Below, in pieces: positions 1 to 8,480 of a stretch of DNA of 64,000 nucleotides. Position numbers and translations under genes: made by a program. Origin of the DNA: Anaerolineales bacterium (GTDB lineage: Bacteria > Chloroflexota > Anaerolineae > Anaerolineales > UBA4823). The notes beneath the pieces are model-generated. The model did no database searches. It was not told the DNA's origin and worked only from the letters and a program-made list of their open reading frames with translations. The stretch lies in contig JAFGJM010000004.1 of the NCBI GenBank assembly GCA_016929095.1, positions 109,688 to 173,687 of the forward strand, written 5' to 3'. Within the stretch, counting starts at the first letter, position 1; every line of letters begins with the position of its first letter.

Positions 1-431
1 CTATCCAGGGATACCTGGAAGCTGTCGGTATAACATTTACGGGTGGCGGCGTCGAATTTATGGATACCGGAAAGTTCTGGGATTTGGAAGGTAAAGTAGG
101 CGGATCGCAACTGCCGCCACTCTTTATGGACAGTTGGTCTTCTGATGGCGACCCATTTGGTCGGGTGAATGGTACCATGGGAGAAACCGGTTCCTACCGC
201 AACTGGTATGATCAACGAATCCAAGACCTTCTCGATACAATCCAAAGCACCGGTGATATGGATGTGATCAATAATGCCTACGCTGAAATTCAGAAAATCA
301 TGTTAGAAGATCCATTCTTTATCTTTCTGTATCAACCCTATACTTTCGAAGCAACCAGTGTTAATGTTGAAGGATATGCTCCCCTCTCAAATGAATACTT
401 CGACGTTTGGCCGATTTCTATCACAGAATAA
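1..431 (+). CDS. ABC transporter substrate-binding protein, family 5 (C-terminal part)
   Basis: This is the 3' end of a gene whose start lies outside the window; the frame stays open to base 3, upstream of the ATG chosen by the ORF track at 60. The roughly 140 visible residues match the C-terminal lobe of the SBP_bac_5 (DppA/OppA) family: a WSSDGDP-type stretch, a helix ending in a QKIMLEDP-like segment, then hydrophobic FLYQP before the terminal strand. Such proteins are anchored outside the membrane and bind peptides, oligosaccharides or similar ligands. It is the first gene of the transporter operon continuing at 754, from which it is separated by a stem-loop and about 320 bp. The ligand cannot be inferred; nearby GH116 and PHP genes suggest a glycoside. 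Confidence 0.9.
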   Translation, partial: IQGYLEAVGITFTGGGVEFMDTGKFWDLEGKVGGSQLPPLFMDSWSSDGDPFGRVNGTMGETGSYRNWYDQRIQDLLDTIQSTGDMDVINNAYAEIQKIMLEDPFFIFLYQPYTFEATSVNVEGYAPLSNEYFDVWPISITE

Positions 432-753
432 GTGTTTGAACATTAACTGAAAGTAATAAGCAACCATCCTGACCTCCCTTTTTAAAGGAGGTCAGGAATA
501 GGCACAATATATCACCCACACCGCGGTTTCATGAATGTGAAAAATAATATTCATAACGGCAAGTAATGGGCTGAGCATAATTAAAGCATTTATCCCCAAA
601 TATCGCGATTGGAGATGAAGTAAATTGCGCGATAGATCGTGGTGTCTTTCCTCGGTTGAAGTTTATCGTTTCTTTAGAAGGCATTAGACCTGTTGATTAT
701 TTGAAAATATTTAATAGCGTAAAAAATTTGCTGTAAAGTAGAATTGACTTGTT
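432..753. other. Intergenic region between binding-protein and permease genes
   Basis: No plausible gene is visible in this 322 bp stretch. It holds the stem-loop annotated separately at 468-496 and an otherwise AT-rich leader before the permease. I see no convincing ribosome binding site or strong promoter hexamer pair close to the permease start. Confidence 0.6.
468..496 (+). terminator. Stem-loop after binding-protein gene (attenuator or 3' stabiliser)
   Basis: A perfect 10 bp inverted repeat, CCTGACCTCC and GGAGGTCAGG, encloses a 9 nt loop and begins 37 nt after the stop codon. There is no downstream T-run, so it is not a classical intrinsic terminator. It more likely stabilises the binding-protein message or partly attenuates read-through into the permease genes. 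Equivalent hairpins sit at the same place in the other three transporter operons. Confidence 0.6.
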
Positions 754-1683
754 ATGAATCGATACCTTTTTAACCGCATCATCCAATCTATTCTAGTTTT
801 ATTAGGCGTGATGTGCCTGGTATTTTTTCTGCTACGCATTGTCGGCGACCCGGTGCAGATGTGGTTTTCGGGGAGGACGAGAGAAATCGACCCTGAGACA
901 ATTGCTGAATTTCGTAGATCGATGGGTTTTGATCTGCCTTTACCTGTGCAATTTATCAACTTCATGCGAAAAGCAATTGTCGGCGATTTTGGCAATTCAT
1001 TCCGCTATAAACTGCCTGCTTCAATGATGATCATCGAAAGAATACCGGCAACCCTAAAGTTGACATCTATTAGCTTACTGGTTGCACTCATCGTTTCGAT
1101 CCCATTGGGCGTGATGGCGGCAGTTAAATCGGGTGGAATTATTGATGATATAGCCCGTACATTGGCGCTCATTAGTCAAGCCACGCCTACTTACTGGCTT
1201 GGTTTAGTGTTAATTTCGATTTTCGCCGTCAAACTGCGCTGGCTGCCCTCTTCTGGGTCTGAAAATTGGAAACATTATATTCTTCCCGTTGCTTGCCTGG
1301 CGCTTTCATCGATGGGTGGATTAATCCGGTTGACGCGCTCATCTGTGCTGGAAGTGCTCCAAGAGGATTACGTTCGTACAGCAGTTAGCAAGGGATTGCG
1401 CAAGAATGTGATTTATTACCGCCATATCCTGGTTAATGCAGCACTGCCTTTGGTCACCGTCATTGGAATGAGTTTGGGTGGTTTACTGGGCGGCGCCCTG
1501 TATATCGAGACGATTTTTGCATGGCCGGGTATGGGGCGTCTGGTTTCAGACGCCGTAGGATTGCGCGATTTCCCGATCATACAGGGGGTAGCTTTCCTAA
1601 CTTGCTTGATTGTTGTGTGTGTCAATCTTTTGACTGACGTGATATACACTTTCATTGATCCCCGCATCCGCTATGGAGATTAG
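754..1683 (+). CDS. ABC transporter permease, DppB/OppB type
   Basis: This is a 309-residue inner-membrane permease of the peptide/nickel (BPD_transp_1) family. It opens with a hydrophobic helix containing the ILVLLGVMCLVFFLLRIVGDP pattern typical of DppB N-termini. It has a conserved EAA-type loop (LRKNVIYYRHILVNA region) and the FAWPGMGRL motif near the C-terminus. Length is normal for the family. It pairs with the DppC-type permease that starts 5 bp after its stop. Together they form the membrane channel for the ligand delivered by the upstream binding protein. The start at 754 gives a standard N-terminus, although the ribosome binding site is weak. Confidence 0.93.
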   Translation: MNRYLFNRIIQSILVLLGVMCLVFFLLRIVGDPVQMWFSGRTREIDPETIAEFRRSMGFDLPLPVQFINFMRKAIVGDFGNSFRYKLPASMMIIERIPATLKLTSISLLVALIVSIPLGVMAAVKSGGIIDDIARTLALISQATPTYWLGLVLISIFAVKLRWLPSSGSENWKHYILPVACLALSSMGGLIRLTRSSVLEVLQEDYVRTAVSKGLRKNVIYYRHILVNAALPLVTVIGMSLGGLLGGALYIETIFAWPGMGRLVSDAVGLRDFPIIQGVAFLTCLIVVCVNLLTDVIYTFIDPRIRYGD

Positions 1684-1688
1684 CCTAA

Positions 1689-2621
1689 ATGTCGCTCCCA
1701 TCGTATGGTAAATTAGCCGACAATCGCCCGCGCTGGCTACAGCAATTAGCAACATTCATCCGTTTAGTTAAACGCGATAAGGGTGGCGCTTTCGGCATGC
1801 TTATTGTCATCCTGCTGATTTTCTGTGCCGTATTTGCCAACCATATCACGCCTTATGATCCATCGCTACAAAATCTGCGGGAAGGTAAAACCCCACCTGC
1901 CTGGTTTCCAAAGGGAAGTGGTAAAGTAACTCCATCCTGGGCGCATCCTCTGGGTACCGATCCCCTTGGGCGGGATTTACTCACTCGTATTATCTATGGA
2001 AGTCGTGTTTCGTTGACTGTAGGTGTATTCGGTGTACTTTTGGCATGTAGCCTTGGCTTGATCATCGGAATGATAGGGGGATATCTGGGAGGACGAGTGG
2101 ATGATATTATCGTTAATGTCATTAACATCATGTTGGGAATCCCTTACCTGCTTCTTGTTGTCGTCATTGCGACCGTATTGGGGCGAAGTTTAATCAATGT
2201 GATTTTAATTTTCGGTATAACCGATGCTCCTGTATTCGTGCGCGTTACTCGAAGTGTAGTGTTGCGTGCTCGAGAATGTGGATATGTCGAAGCAGCGGTT
2301 AGTATCGGGGCACAAAACTGGCGCATCCTTTTTGAACAGATATTGCCTAACCTGGTCGGCCCAATCATCACACTGGGCACTCTGGAAATGTCGAATTTAA
2401 TATTTGCCGAAGCCGGATTGGGATTTTTAGGTTTGAGTGTACCTCCCAGTGTTCCGAGTTGGGGGAATATGTTGAATGCAGCCCGAGAATATATATTATC
2501 TTACCCATGGATGGCGATGTGGCCAGGCTTTTCCATTATGATCACAGCGGTAGGGATGAACCTGATGGGTGACTGGTTGCGCGATATTATGGATCCACGC
2601 CAACGCCGGGCAAGGAGGTAG
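1689..2621 (+). CDS. ABC transporter permease, DppC/OppC type
   Basis: This is a 310-residue permease with the DppC hallmarks. There is a cytoplasmic N-terminal segment and first membrane helix, then the HPLGTDPLGRDLLTRIIYGSR motif near residue 90. An EAA-like loop (ARECGYVEAAVSIGA) follows, with GLGFLGLSVPP-type residues near the C-terminus. It lies 5 bp behind the DppB-type gene and is followed at close range by the two ATPase genes, so the four are almost certainly co-transcribed. The partner permease is 754-1683. Confidence 0.94.
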   Translation: MSLPSYGKLADNRPRWLQQLATFIRLVKRDKGGAFGMLIVILLIFCAVFANHITPYDPSLQNLREGKTPPAWFPKGSGKVTPSWAHPLGTDPLGRDLLTRIIYGSRVSLTVGVFGVLLACSLGLIIGMIGGYLGGRVDDIIVNVINIMLGIPYLLLVVVIATVLGRSLINVILIFGITDAPVFVRVTRSVVLRARECGYVEAAVSIGAQNWRILFEQILPNLVGPIITLGTLEMSNLIFAEAGLGFLGLSVPPSVPSWGNMLNAAREYILSYPWMAMWPGFSIMITAVGMNLMGDWLRDIMDPRQRRARR

Positions 2622-2628
2622 CCATCTT

Positions 2629-3630
2629 ATGGAACCCTTACTTACGGTTAAAGATCTTTCTGTAAGTTTCAATACAACCGATGGTACCGTTTATGCTGTA
2701 AATAATATATCTTTCGATCTATACCCTGGCGAGACATTGGCATTGGTTGGTGAAAGTGGCTGCGGAAAAAGTGTTACCACGATGTCCCTCCTGGGTTTGA
2801 TTCCAAAGATATCGGGGAATAATATGAGCGGTACAGCCGTCTTTAATGACGGCGTATCAAAAAAAGATTTGCTAAAAATGAGTGAAGAGGGTATTCGAAA
2901 GGTACGCGGCGGTCAAATTGGTTTCGTTTTTCAGGATCCGCTTAATTCATTGAACCCAGTCATGACGATTGGACAGCAAATTGCTGAGCCATTGATGGAG
3001 CATCTGAAGATCGATAAAAATGAAGCAGAGAGACGTACCATTGAATTACTTGAAAGAGTCCATATCCCGGATGCTGCTGATCGAATTCGGATTTACCCAC
3101 ATGAATTATCCGGTGGAATGCGCCAACGCGTCATGATTGCCATTGCTATTTCATGTTCTCCCAAGATCCTTATCGCCGATGAACCTACCACTGCTTTAGA
3201 TGTCACTATTCAAGCTCAAATTGTCGATCTAATCGAGAACTTAAGTAAAGAATTAAACCTTTCGGTGATATGGATCACGCATGATTTGAGTGTTGTAGCT
3301 GGATTGGCAGATAGGGTGTTGGTAATGTATGCAGGTACCGGAATCGAAATTGCGCAAGTGGATGAATTATATGATTATCCGTCACATCCATACACACGTG
3401 GCTTGTTGGGAGCATTACCCAACCCGGACATGGAATCATCCAAACGGCTTATTAGCATACCTGGTTCACCGCCAGATATATATACTGCGCCATATAGTTG
3501 TGTTTTTGCTTCACGCTGCAAGTTTGCTTTCGATCTGTGTCATAAGGAATTACCGAAATTGGTCGAACTTGGGAATAATCATCAGGCTGCCTGTTTTATT
3601 GCCGAACAATTGAGATCAGAATATGTCTAA
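2629..3630 (+). CDS. ABC transporter ATP-binding protein, DppD/OppD type
   Basis: This is a 333-residue ATPase energising the transporter. Walker A (GESGCGKS), the signature LSGGMRQR and Walker B (ILIADEP) are intact. The C-terminal oligopeptide-transporter extension carries spaced cysteines ([14 protein letters not shown], later AACF) resembling those reported to bind an iron-sulfur cluster in some OppD proteins. I moved the start from 2569 to 2629. The downstream ATG has an AAGGAGG ribosome binding site 10 nt before it, and the extra N-terminus would overlap the permease. Its 3' end overlaps the next ATPase gene by 8 bp, which implies translational coupling. Confidence 0.94.
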   Translation: MEPLLTVKDLSVSFNTTDGTVYAVNNISFDLYPGETLALVGESGCGKSVTTMSLLGLIPKISGNNMSGTAVFNDGVSKKDLLKMSEEGIRKVRGGQIGFVFQDPLNSLNPVMTIGQQIAEPLMEHLKIDKNEAERRTIELLERVHIPDAADRIRIYPHELSGGMRQRVMIAIAISCSPKILIADEPTTALDVTIQAQIVDLIENLSKELNLSVIWITHDLSVVAGLADRVLVMYAGTGIEIAQVDELYDYPSHPYTRGLLGALPNPDMESSKRLISIPGSPPDIYTAPYSCVFASRCKFAFDLCHKELPKLVELGNNHQAACFIAEQLRSEYV

Positions 3631-4615
3631 TGAAAATAATAAAACCCTCATCGAGGTACAAGATTTAAAAGTTCATTTTTATCTAAAAGCGAGTGGGTTC
3701 TTCAATCGTAAACGCCAGGCAGTCAAAGCAGTTGATGGTGTGACTTTCGATGTGCGTGAAAATGAGACGTTTGGATTAGTAGGCGAGAGCGGTTGCGGGA
3801 AATCTACCACAGGTCGTGGAATCCTGCAGTTAATTCGACCAACAGCGGGGAGTGTACGCTTTGAGAATATCGAGTTAACCAAACTTGGCAAGGAAGCCAT
3901 AAGGTGTATGCGTCCTAAGATGCAAATGATCTTCCAGGATTCATATGATTCGCTTAATCCGCGTCATCCAATCGGCAGGATTATTAGCGACCCCTTGGTA
4001 ATCCATGGAATTGCCCGGCGAGGTAGTGCGGAATTGAAAGAGCGTGTAAGCGAATTGATGAACATGGTGTGTTTGAATCCGGGATATGTCAATCGGTTTC
4101 CCCATGAATTTTCGGGAGGACAGCGACAACGGATTGGCGTAGCGCGTGCTCTGGCATTGAATCCCAAATTTATCGTCTGCGATGAATCGATCTCAGCCTT
4201 GGATGTCTCAATTCAAGCCCAGATTGTGAATCTCCTTCAAGAACTGCAAGAGCAATTTGGGTTAAGCTATCTGTTTATTGCGCATGATTTGAATATGGTG
4301 CGTTTTATCTCGAACCGGGTTGCAGTCATGTATATTGGCAAGATTATGGAAATGGCAGACCGGCAGACTTTATTCAAAAGTCCATTGCATCCGTACACCA
4401 AGTCGCTTATCTCTGCCGCTCCGACACCAAATCCCAAATTCGAGCGTAATCGCCAGCGGATAATCCTTTCCGGCGAAGTACCCAGCGCCACTAATCCACC
4501 AAAGGGTTGTGTTTTCAATACTCGTTGCCCCATAGCGTTTGAAAGGTGCTCGCAAGAAATCCCGGAGTACCGAGAAGTTGCTCCACAACATTTCGTAGCC
4601 TGTCATGCAGTGTAA
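3623..4615 (+). CDS. ABC transporter ATP-binding protein, DppF/OppF type
   Basis: This is the second ATPase of the transporter, 330 residues long. Walker A (GESGCGKST), Q-loop (MIFQDSYDSLNP), signature (FSGGQRQRIGVARAL) and the H-loop (FIAHDLNMV) are all present. The C-terminal region again has the Cys pattern GCVFNTRCPIAFERC. Its start overlaps the DppD-type gene. It ends 28 bp before the GH116 gene on the same strand, so import and glycoside hydrolysis may share a transcript. Confidence 0.94.
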   Translation: MSNENNKTLIEVQDLKVHFYLKASGFFNRKRQAVKAVDGVTFDVRENETFGLVGESGCGKSTTGRGILQLIRPTAGSVRFENIELTKLGKEAIRCMRPKMQMIFQDSYDSLNPRHPIGRIISDPLVIHGIARRGSAELKERVSELMNMVCLNPGYVNRFPHEFSGGQRQRIGVARALALNPKFIVCDESISALDVSIQAQIVNLLQELQEQFGLSYLFIAHDLNMVRFISNRVAVMYIGKIMEMADRQTLFKSPLHPYTKSLISAAPTPNPKFERNRQRIILSGEVPSATNPPKGCVFNTRCPIAFERCSQEIPEYREVAPQHFVACHAV

Positions 4616-4643
4616 AAAAAAATAAGAAGAGGTTGGTTTAATT

Positions 4644-7205
4644 ATGAAGGAAAAACGACTGAAAACATCATTAATGCGAAAATACGGTTCCGATGCAAGT
4701 GCACTGGCTTTCCCTTTAGGCGGTATTGGTACGGGTAATATTTCACTGGGTGTTCGTGGGAATTTTATTGACTGGGAAATATTCAATCATCCCGGAAAAG
4801 GTGCTATAAATCCGAATTCTTTTTTTTCGATTTGGGTTAAAGAAGGAGATAACCAACCGGTATGTAAAGTACTGGAAGGCCTAATACAGCCGCCTTATAA
4901 TGCTTCCCAAGGGTACCAACCTTATTCAGTGGCGGGACTTCCTCATTTCCGAGAAGCACATTTCTATGGAGAATATCCTCTCGCAAATATTATTTTTAGA
5001 GATCCCGATATCCCACTAGAAATATCCTTAGAAGCCTTTACACCATTAATACCACTAAATACAGAAGATTCAGGTCTTCCCTGTGCTATTTTTACTTATT
5101 CGGTTAAAAACACATCGAAAGAAACTGTCAAGATAAGCCTGGTTGGATCTTTCATGAATCCTGTAGGGGAAATCCAAATAACTTCTTGCGGGAGTATTGT
5201 TCCGGATGACATCGGTCAAAGCCGAAATGAATTCTACGAAACTGAACGATTACATGGCATAAAATTTTCTTCGGATCGGTATCAAACACACGAACTTAAA
5301 TACGGAAATCTTTGTTTAACCACTAACTATCCAAATATCACTTATAAACAGGTATGGTTACGAGCAGGTTGGTTTGATTATCTGCGTGAATTTTGGAATG
5401 ACTTCCGTAATGATGGCATGCTTCAAGACCTAGGATATGACACACCTTCCCCGCTTGGAAAAAATGACACAGGATCTTTGGGTGTAATTGATGAACTTGA
5501 ACCTGGTCAGACTGGAAACTATCGATTCATCCTATCCTGGTTTTTTCCAAATCGGCCGAAAAGTTGGAATCAAAACCGCAGAGATAAAATTATACGTAAT
5601 CATTATGTTCTCAAGTTCGATAACTCCTGGGACGTGGCCGCATATGTTGTTGAGAATATAAACTATCTAGAGGGGAAAACACGAGAATTCCATCGGACAA
5701 TCCATCAAAGCACTTTGCCTGCTTATGTGAAGGATGCGCTTTCGGCAAATATTGTTCCGCTTCGAAGTACAACCTGTTTTTGGCATGACGACGGAAATTT
5801 TTATGGTTATGAAGGTTGCTGTAATGATCGAGGCTGTTGTGACGGAACTTGTACTCATGTCTGGAGTTACGCCCATACTCTTGCTTATTTATTCCCTGAT
5901 TTAGAGCGGAATATGAGAGCTACTGAGTTTACGAAGGAGACGGAGTCTGATGGGTATATGTATTTTCGCGGCTATAACCGTTTCGAAGAAGAATTCAAAT
6001 GGGATTGGGGTGATCAAAAACCCGAAGCGGCGATTGATGGTCAAATGGGATGTATCTTGCGCGTTCTGCGCGAGTGGCGTATTAGCGGCGATATCCAATG
6101 GTTGCGTGATGTATGGGGTGGTGTAAAACGCGCTATCTATTATGTTTCTCATCATTGGGATACTGATGGCGATGGATTACCAGACGGGCGTCAACACAAC
6201 ACCTATGATATCGAATTTTATGGCCCTAATCCATTGGGAACGATTTATTACCTGGCTGCTTTGCGGGCTGTTGAGGAATTAGCGAAAGTACTGGGAGAAA
6301 ATGATTTAGCAGATGAATATCACCAAATATTCTTATCGGTAAGCGAAAAAGCGGATCTTCTTTTATGGAACGGAGAATATTATACCCAGAAGCTGGATGA
6401 TATTAATCAATATAAATATCAGCATGGCACAGGCTGTTTATCCGACCAGTTGCTTGGGCAATTACACGCCAAAATACTTGATCTGGGATACCTGGTTTCT
6501 CCGGAGCATATTAAAACAACGGTAAAGGCTATCAATAAATACAATTTCAAAAAAGACTTCTATAACCATCATAATTGTCAAAGGAATTATACATTTAATG
6601 ATGAATCGGGATTGATCCTTTGTTCCTGGCCGTATGGTGGTGAACCGATCCAGCCATTTGTCTATTCGGATGAGGTATGGACTGGCATCGAATATGAAAT
6701 TGCTACTTTATTGATTTATGAAGGGATGATCGAAGAGGGGCTTGATATTGTGAAAGCGGTAAGAGAACGTCATAATGGTGTTCGCCGCAATCCGTGGAAT
6801 GAAGTCGAATGTGGCAATCATTATGCCCGGAGTATGGCCAGTTGGGGGCTTCTCCTGGCACTCACGGGATTTCATTATGATGCACACACCCATTCAATTT
6901 CATTCAATCCTGTATATCAATCAAATAATTTTCAGGGCTTGTTCACTACAGGTAGTTGCTGGGGAAGTTATTCCCAACAATTCGATAACGACAAATTTGA
7001 TTTATTCATAGACATAATTTACGGCACGTTAGAAATCGATGAATTAGTTATACACTTGCCAGGATCTTTTACAAAAGCGGCATCAAAAATTGGCTCAAAT
7101 AATGTTCCAATTATTTATGACAAATTATCCGGAAAAACAATAATAAAAATTGATCCAAGTATGATCATAAACGAGGAAAATCGATTGGAAATGAGGTTTG
7201 CATGA
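4644..7205 (+). CDS. GH116 family beta-glycosidase (GBA2/TxGH116-like)
   Basis: At 853 residues this matches the two-domain GH116 architecture: an N-terminal beta-sandwich domain opening with FPLGGIGTGNISLG, then an (alpha/alpha)6 catalytic domain. Family members cleave beta-glucosides, beta-xylosides or glucosylceramide with retention. By alignment from memory, Glu390 in YEGCC corresponds to the nucleophile and Asp522 in HNTYDIEFY to the acid/base, both inside otherwise typical surroundings (SYAHTLAYLFPDLERNMR; DGLPDGRQ). No signal peptide is visible, so it is probably cytoplasmic and acts on imported oligosaccharides. It sits directly behind an Opp-type transporter and before a PHP-domain gene. 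An unusual cysteine cluster surrounds Glu390. Substrate specificity is unknown. Confidence 0.85.
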   Translation: MKEKRLKTSLMRKYGSDASALAFPLGGIGTGNISLGVRGNFIDWEIFNHPGKGAINPNSFFSIWVKEGDNQPVCKVLEGLIQPPYNASQGYQPYSVAGLPHFREAHFYGEYPLANIIFRDPDIPLEISLEAFTPLIPLNTEDSGLPCAIFTYSVKNTSKETVKISLVGSFMNPVGEIQITSCGSIVPDDIGQSRNEFYETERLHGIKFSSDRYQTHELKYGNLCLTTNYPNITYKQVWLRAGWFDYLREFWNDFRNDGMLQDLGYDTPSPLGKNDTGSLGVIDELEPGQTGNYRFILSWFFPNRPKSWNQNRRDKIIRNHYVLKFDNSWDVAAYVVENINYLEGKTREFHRTIHQSTLPAYVKDALSANIVPLRSTTCFWHDDGNFYGYEGCCNDRGCCDGTCTHVWSYAHTLAYLFPDLERNMRATEFTKETESDGYMYFRGYNRFEEEFKWDWGDQKPEAAIDGQMGCILRVLREWRISGDIQWLRDVWGGVKRAIYYVSHHWDTDGDGLPDGRQHNTYDIEFYGPNPLGTIYYLAALRAVEELAKVLGENDLADEYHQIFLSVSEKADLLLWNGEYYTQKLDDINQYKYQHGTGCLSDQLLGQLHAKILDLGYLVSPEHIKTTVKAINKYNFKKDFYNHHNCQRNYTFNDESGLILCSWPYGGEPIQPFVYSDEVWTGIEYEIATLLIYEGMIEEGLDIVKAVRERHNGVRRNPWNEVECGNHYARSMASWGLLLALTGFHYDAHTHSISFNPVYQSNNFQGLFTTGSCWGSYSQQFDNDKFDLFIDIIYGTLEIDELVIHLPGSFTKAASKIGSNNVPIIYDKLSGKTIIKIDPSMIINEENRLEMRFA

Positions 7206-7266
7206 TCTTTCCTTTTGTAAAAATCCTCATGAATCTAGTGGATAGTAACATAGGAGAATTTCAATA

Positions 7267-8337
7267 ATGAGTGAACTATCACTTTCCAAGGTATACAACC
7301 CGAATGCTGGTTGGTACAAGGGTGATTTTCATGCCCACACTGACTGCTCCGATGGTCGATATTCTGCTGTTGAAGTGATTCAGCTTTCATTGGCTCAAGG
7401 TCTGGATTTTTTCGCTATCACCGACCACAATACCATAAATTCTTTCGATCAATTCGGTGATGACCCGGCGATGCTTGTCATCCCCGGGATAGAAGTCACT
7501 TTGGATATGGGACACTGTAATATTTTTGGGATGGAGGGTAACCCTGCTAGCGCCTGGCAACATTGGATGGAGGGTATTTGCGGGGATCAAATTTGGGTGC
7601 CATTATCAGATGGGCGAACCACAACTAGTCTGCTCCGGGAAATCGCGGCTTGTGGATTGTTCACTTCAATTAATCACCCGTTCTTAAACCCCTGGGAATG
7701 GCGTGATGCCGATACCGAGCTTAACAATGTACAATTTATTGAAGTGTGGAATGATCATCTATGGCCTGATAATCGACAAGCAACTCCGATGGCGTTGGAT
7801 TTCTGGACTCGTACTCTAAACGCTGGAATGCGGTTGACTGCTATTGGAGGCAGCGATTTCCATTTTCTACCTGGCGATCAACCTGAATGGCCCGGCGAGT
7901 ATATGGGTATGCCAAGTACCTGGGTGTATGCAGAGGAGCTTTCCGGAAAAGCAGTGCTGGATGGGTTGCGGCAGCATCGTGCTTTCATTAGTATTGGACC
8001 CAAATTGATATTTGAGGCAAAATGTGCTGACGAAATTGTAGGAATCGGGGGATCTTTGCCACTGGCTGAAAGTGAAATCGAGATATTTGCCAGAGTTGAA
8101 GCGCTTGAGGGTGAAGGCTGCCTCCGCCTTATTCAGAATGGGACGAATTTCGAAAATTTCCCTGTCAGAGGAGAGGAAGCGCAATTTAAAACACGGGTGC
8201 ATCTCGATGGAAGGGAGAACCAATGGTTCCGTCTGGAAGCATGCAATCGTAAAGGTGATTTGTTGGCTTTTACCAATCCGATATTCATCGGACCTGAACC
8301 ACAGCTTGTGTCAGGAAAATTTGGGGATTATTGTTAA
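7267..8337 (+). CDS. PHP-domain metal-dependent hydrolase (CehA/McbA-like)
   Basis: This is a 356-residue protein whose first 250 residues form a PHP domain. It has DFHAHTDCSDG at the N-terminus, ITDHNT about 35 residues later, SINHPF mid-domain and GGSDFH near residue 200, which together supply the usual metal ligands. The family contains phosphoesterases and the CehA/McbA carbaryl-hydrolase-like group, so only hydrolysis of a phosphate or carboxylic/carbamic ester can be suggested. A short beta-rich C-terminus follows. A GGAGAA ribosome binding site precedes the ATG, and the gene lies 61 bp behind the GH116 gene, probably in the same operon. Confidence 0.8.
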   Translation: MSELSLSKVYNPNAGWYKGDFHAHTDCSDGRYSAVEVIQLSLAQGLDFFAITDHNTINSFDQFGDDPAMLVIPGIEVTLDMGHCNIFGMEGNPASAWQHWMEGICGDQIWVPLSDGRTTTSLLREIAACGLFTSINHPFLNPWEWRDADTELNNVQFIEVWNDHLWPDNRQATPMALDFWTRTLNAGMRLTAIGGSDFHFLPGDQPEWPGEYMGMPSTWVYAEELSGKAVLDGLRQHRAFISIGPKLIFEAKCADEIVGIGGSLPLAESEIEIFARVEALEGEGCLRLIQNGTNFENFPVRGEEAQFKTRVHLDGRENQWFRLEACNRKGDLLAFTNPIFIGPEPQLVSGKFGDYC

Positions 8338-8480
8338 CGATTGAATCCCAGAATGTAATTTATTTTAGAATCGCCAGGAATTTGGTTTCCCGATATATTT
8401 TCTTTTTTAAAACATGACTACCAGACTCTTCGATTAGGCGGCGACTACTATTGATAATTGAATAAGATACCGGAGTCAAT

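Noticed and set aside
4370-4786. 138-codon minus-strand ORF
   Set aside because: Spans the junction of two well-supported plus-strand genes and has no domain or start signal.
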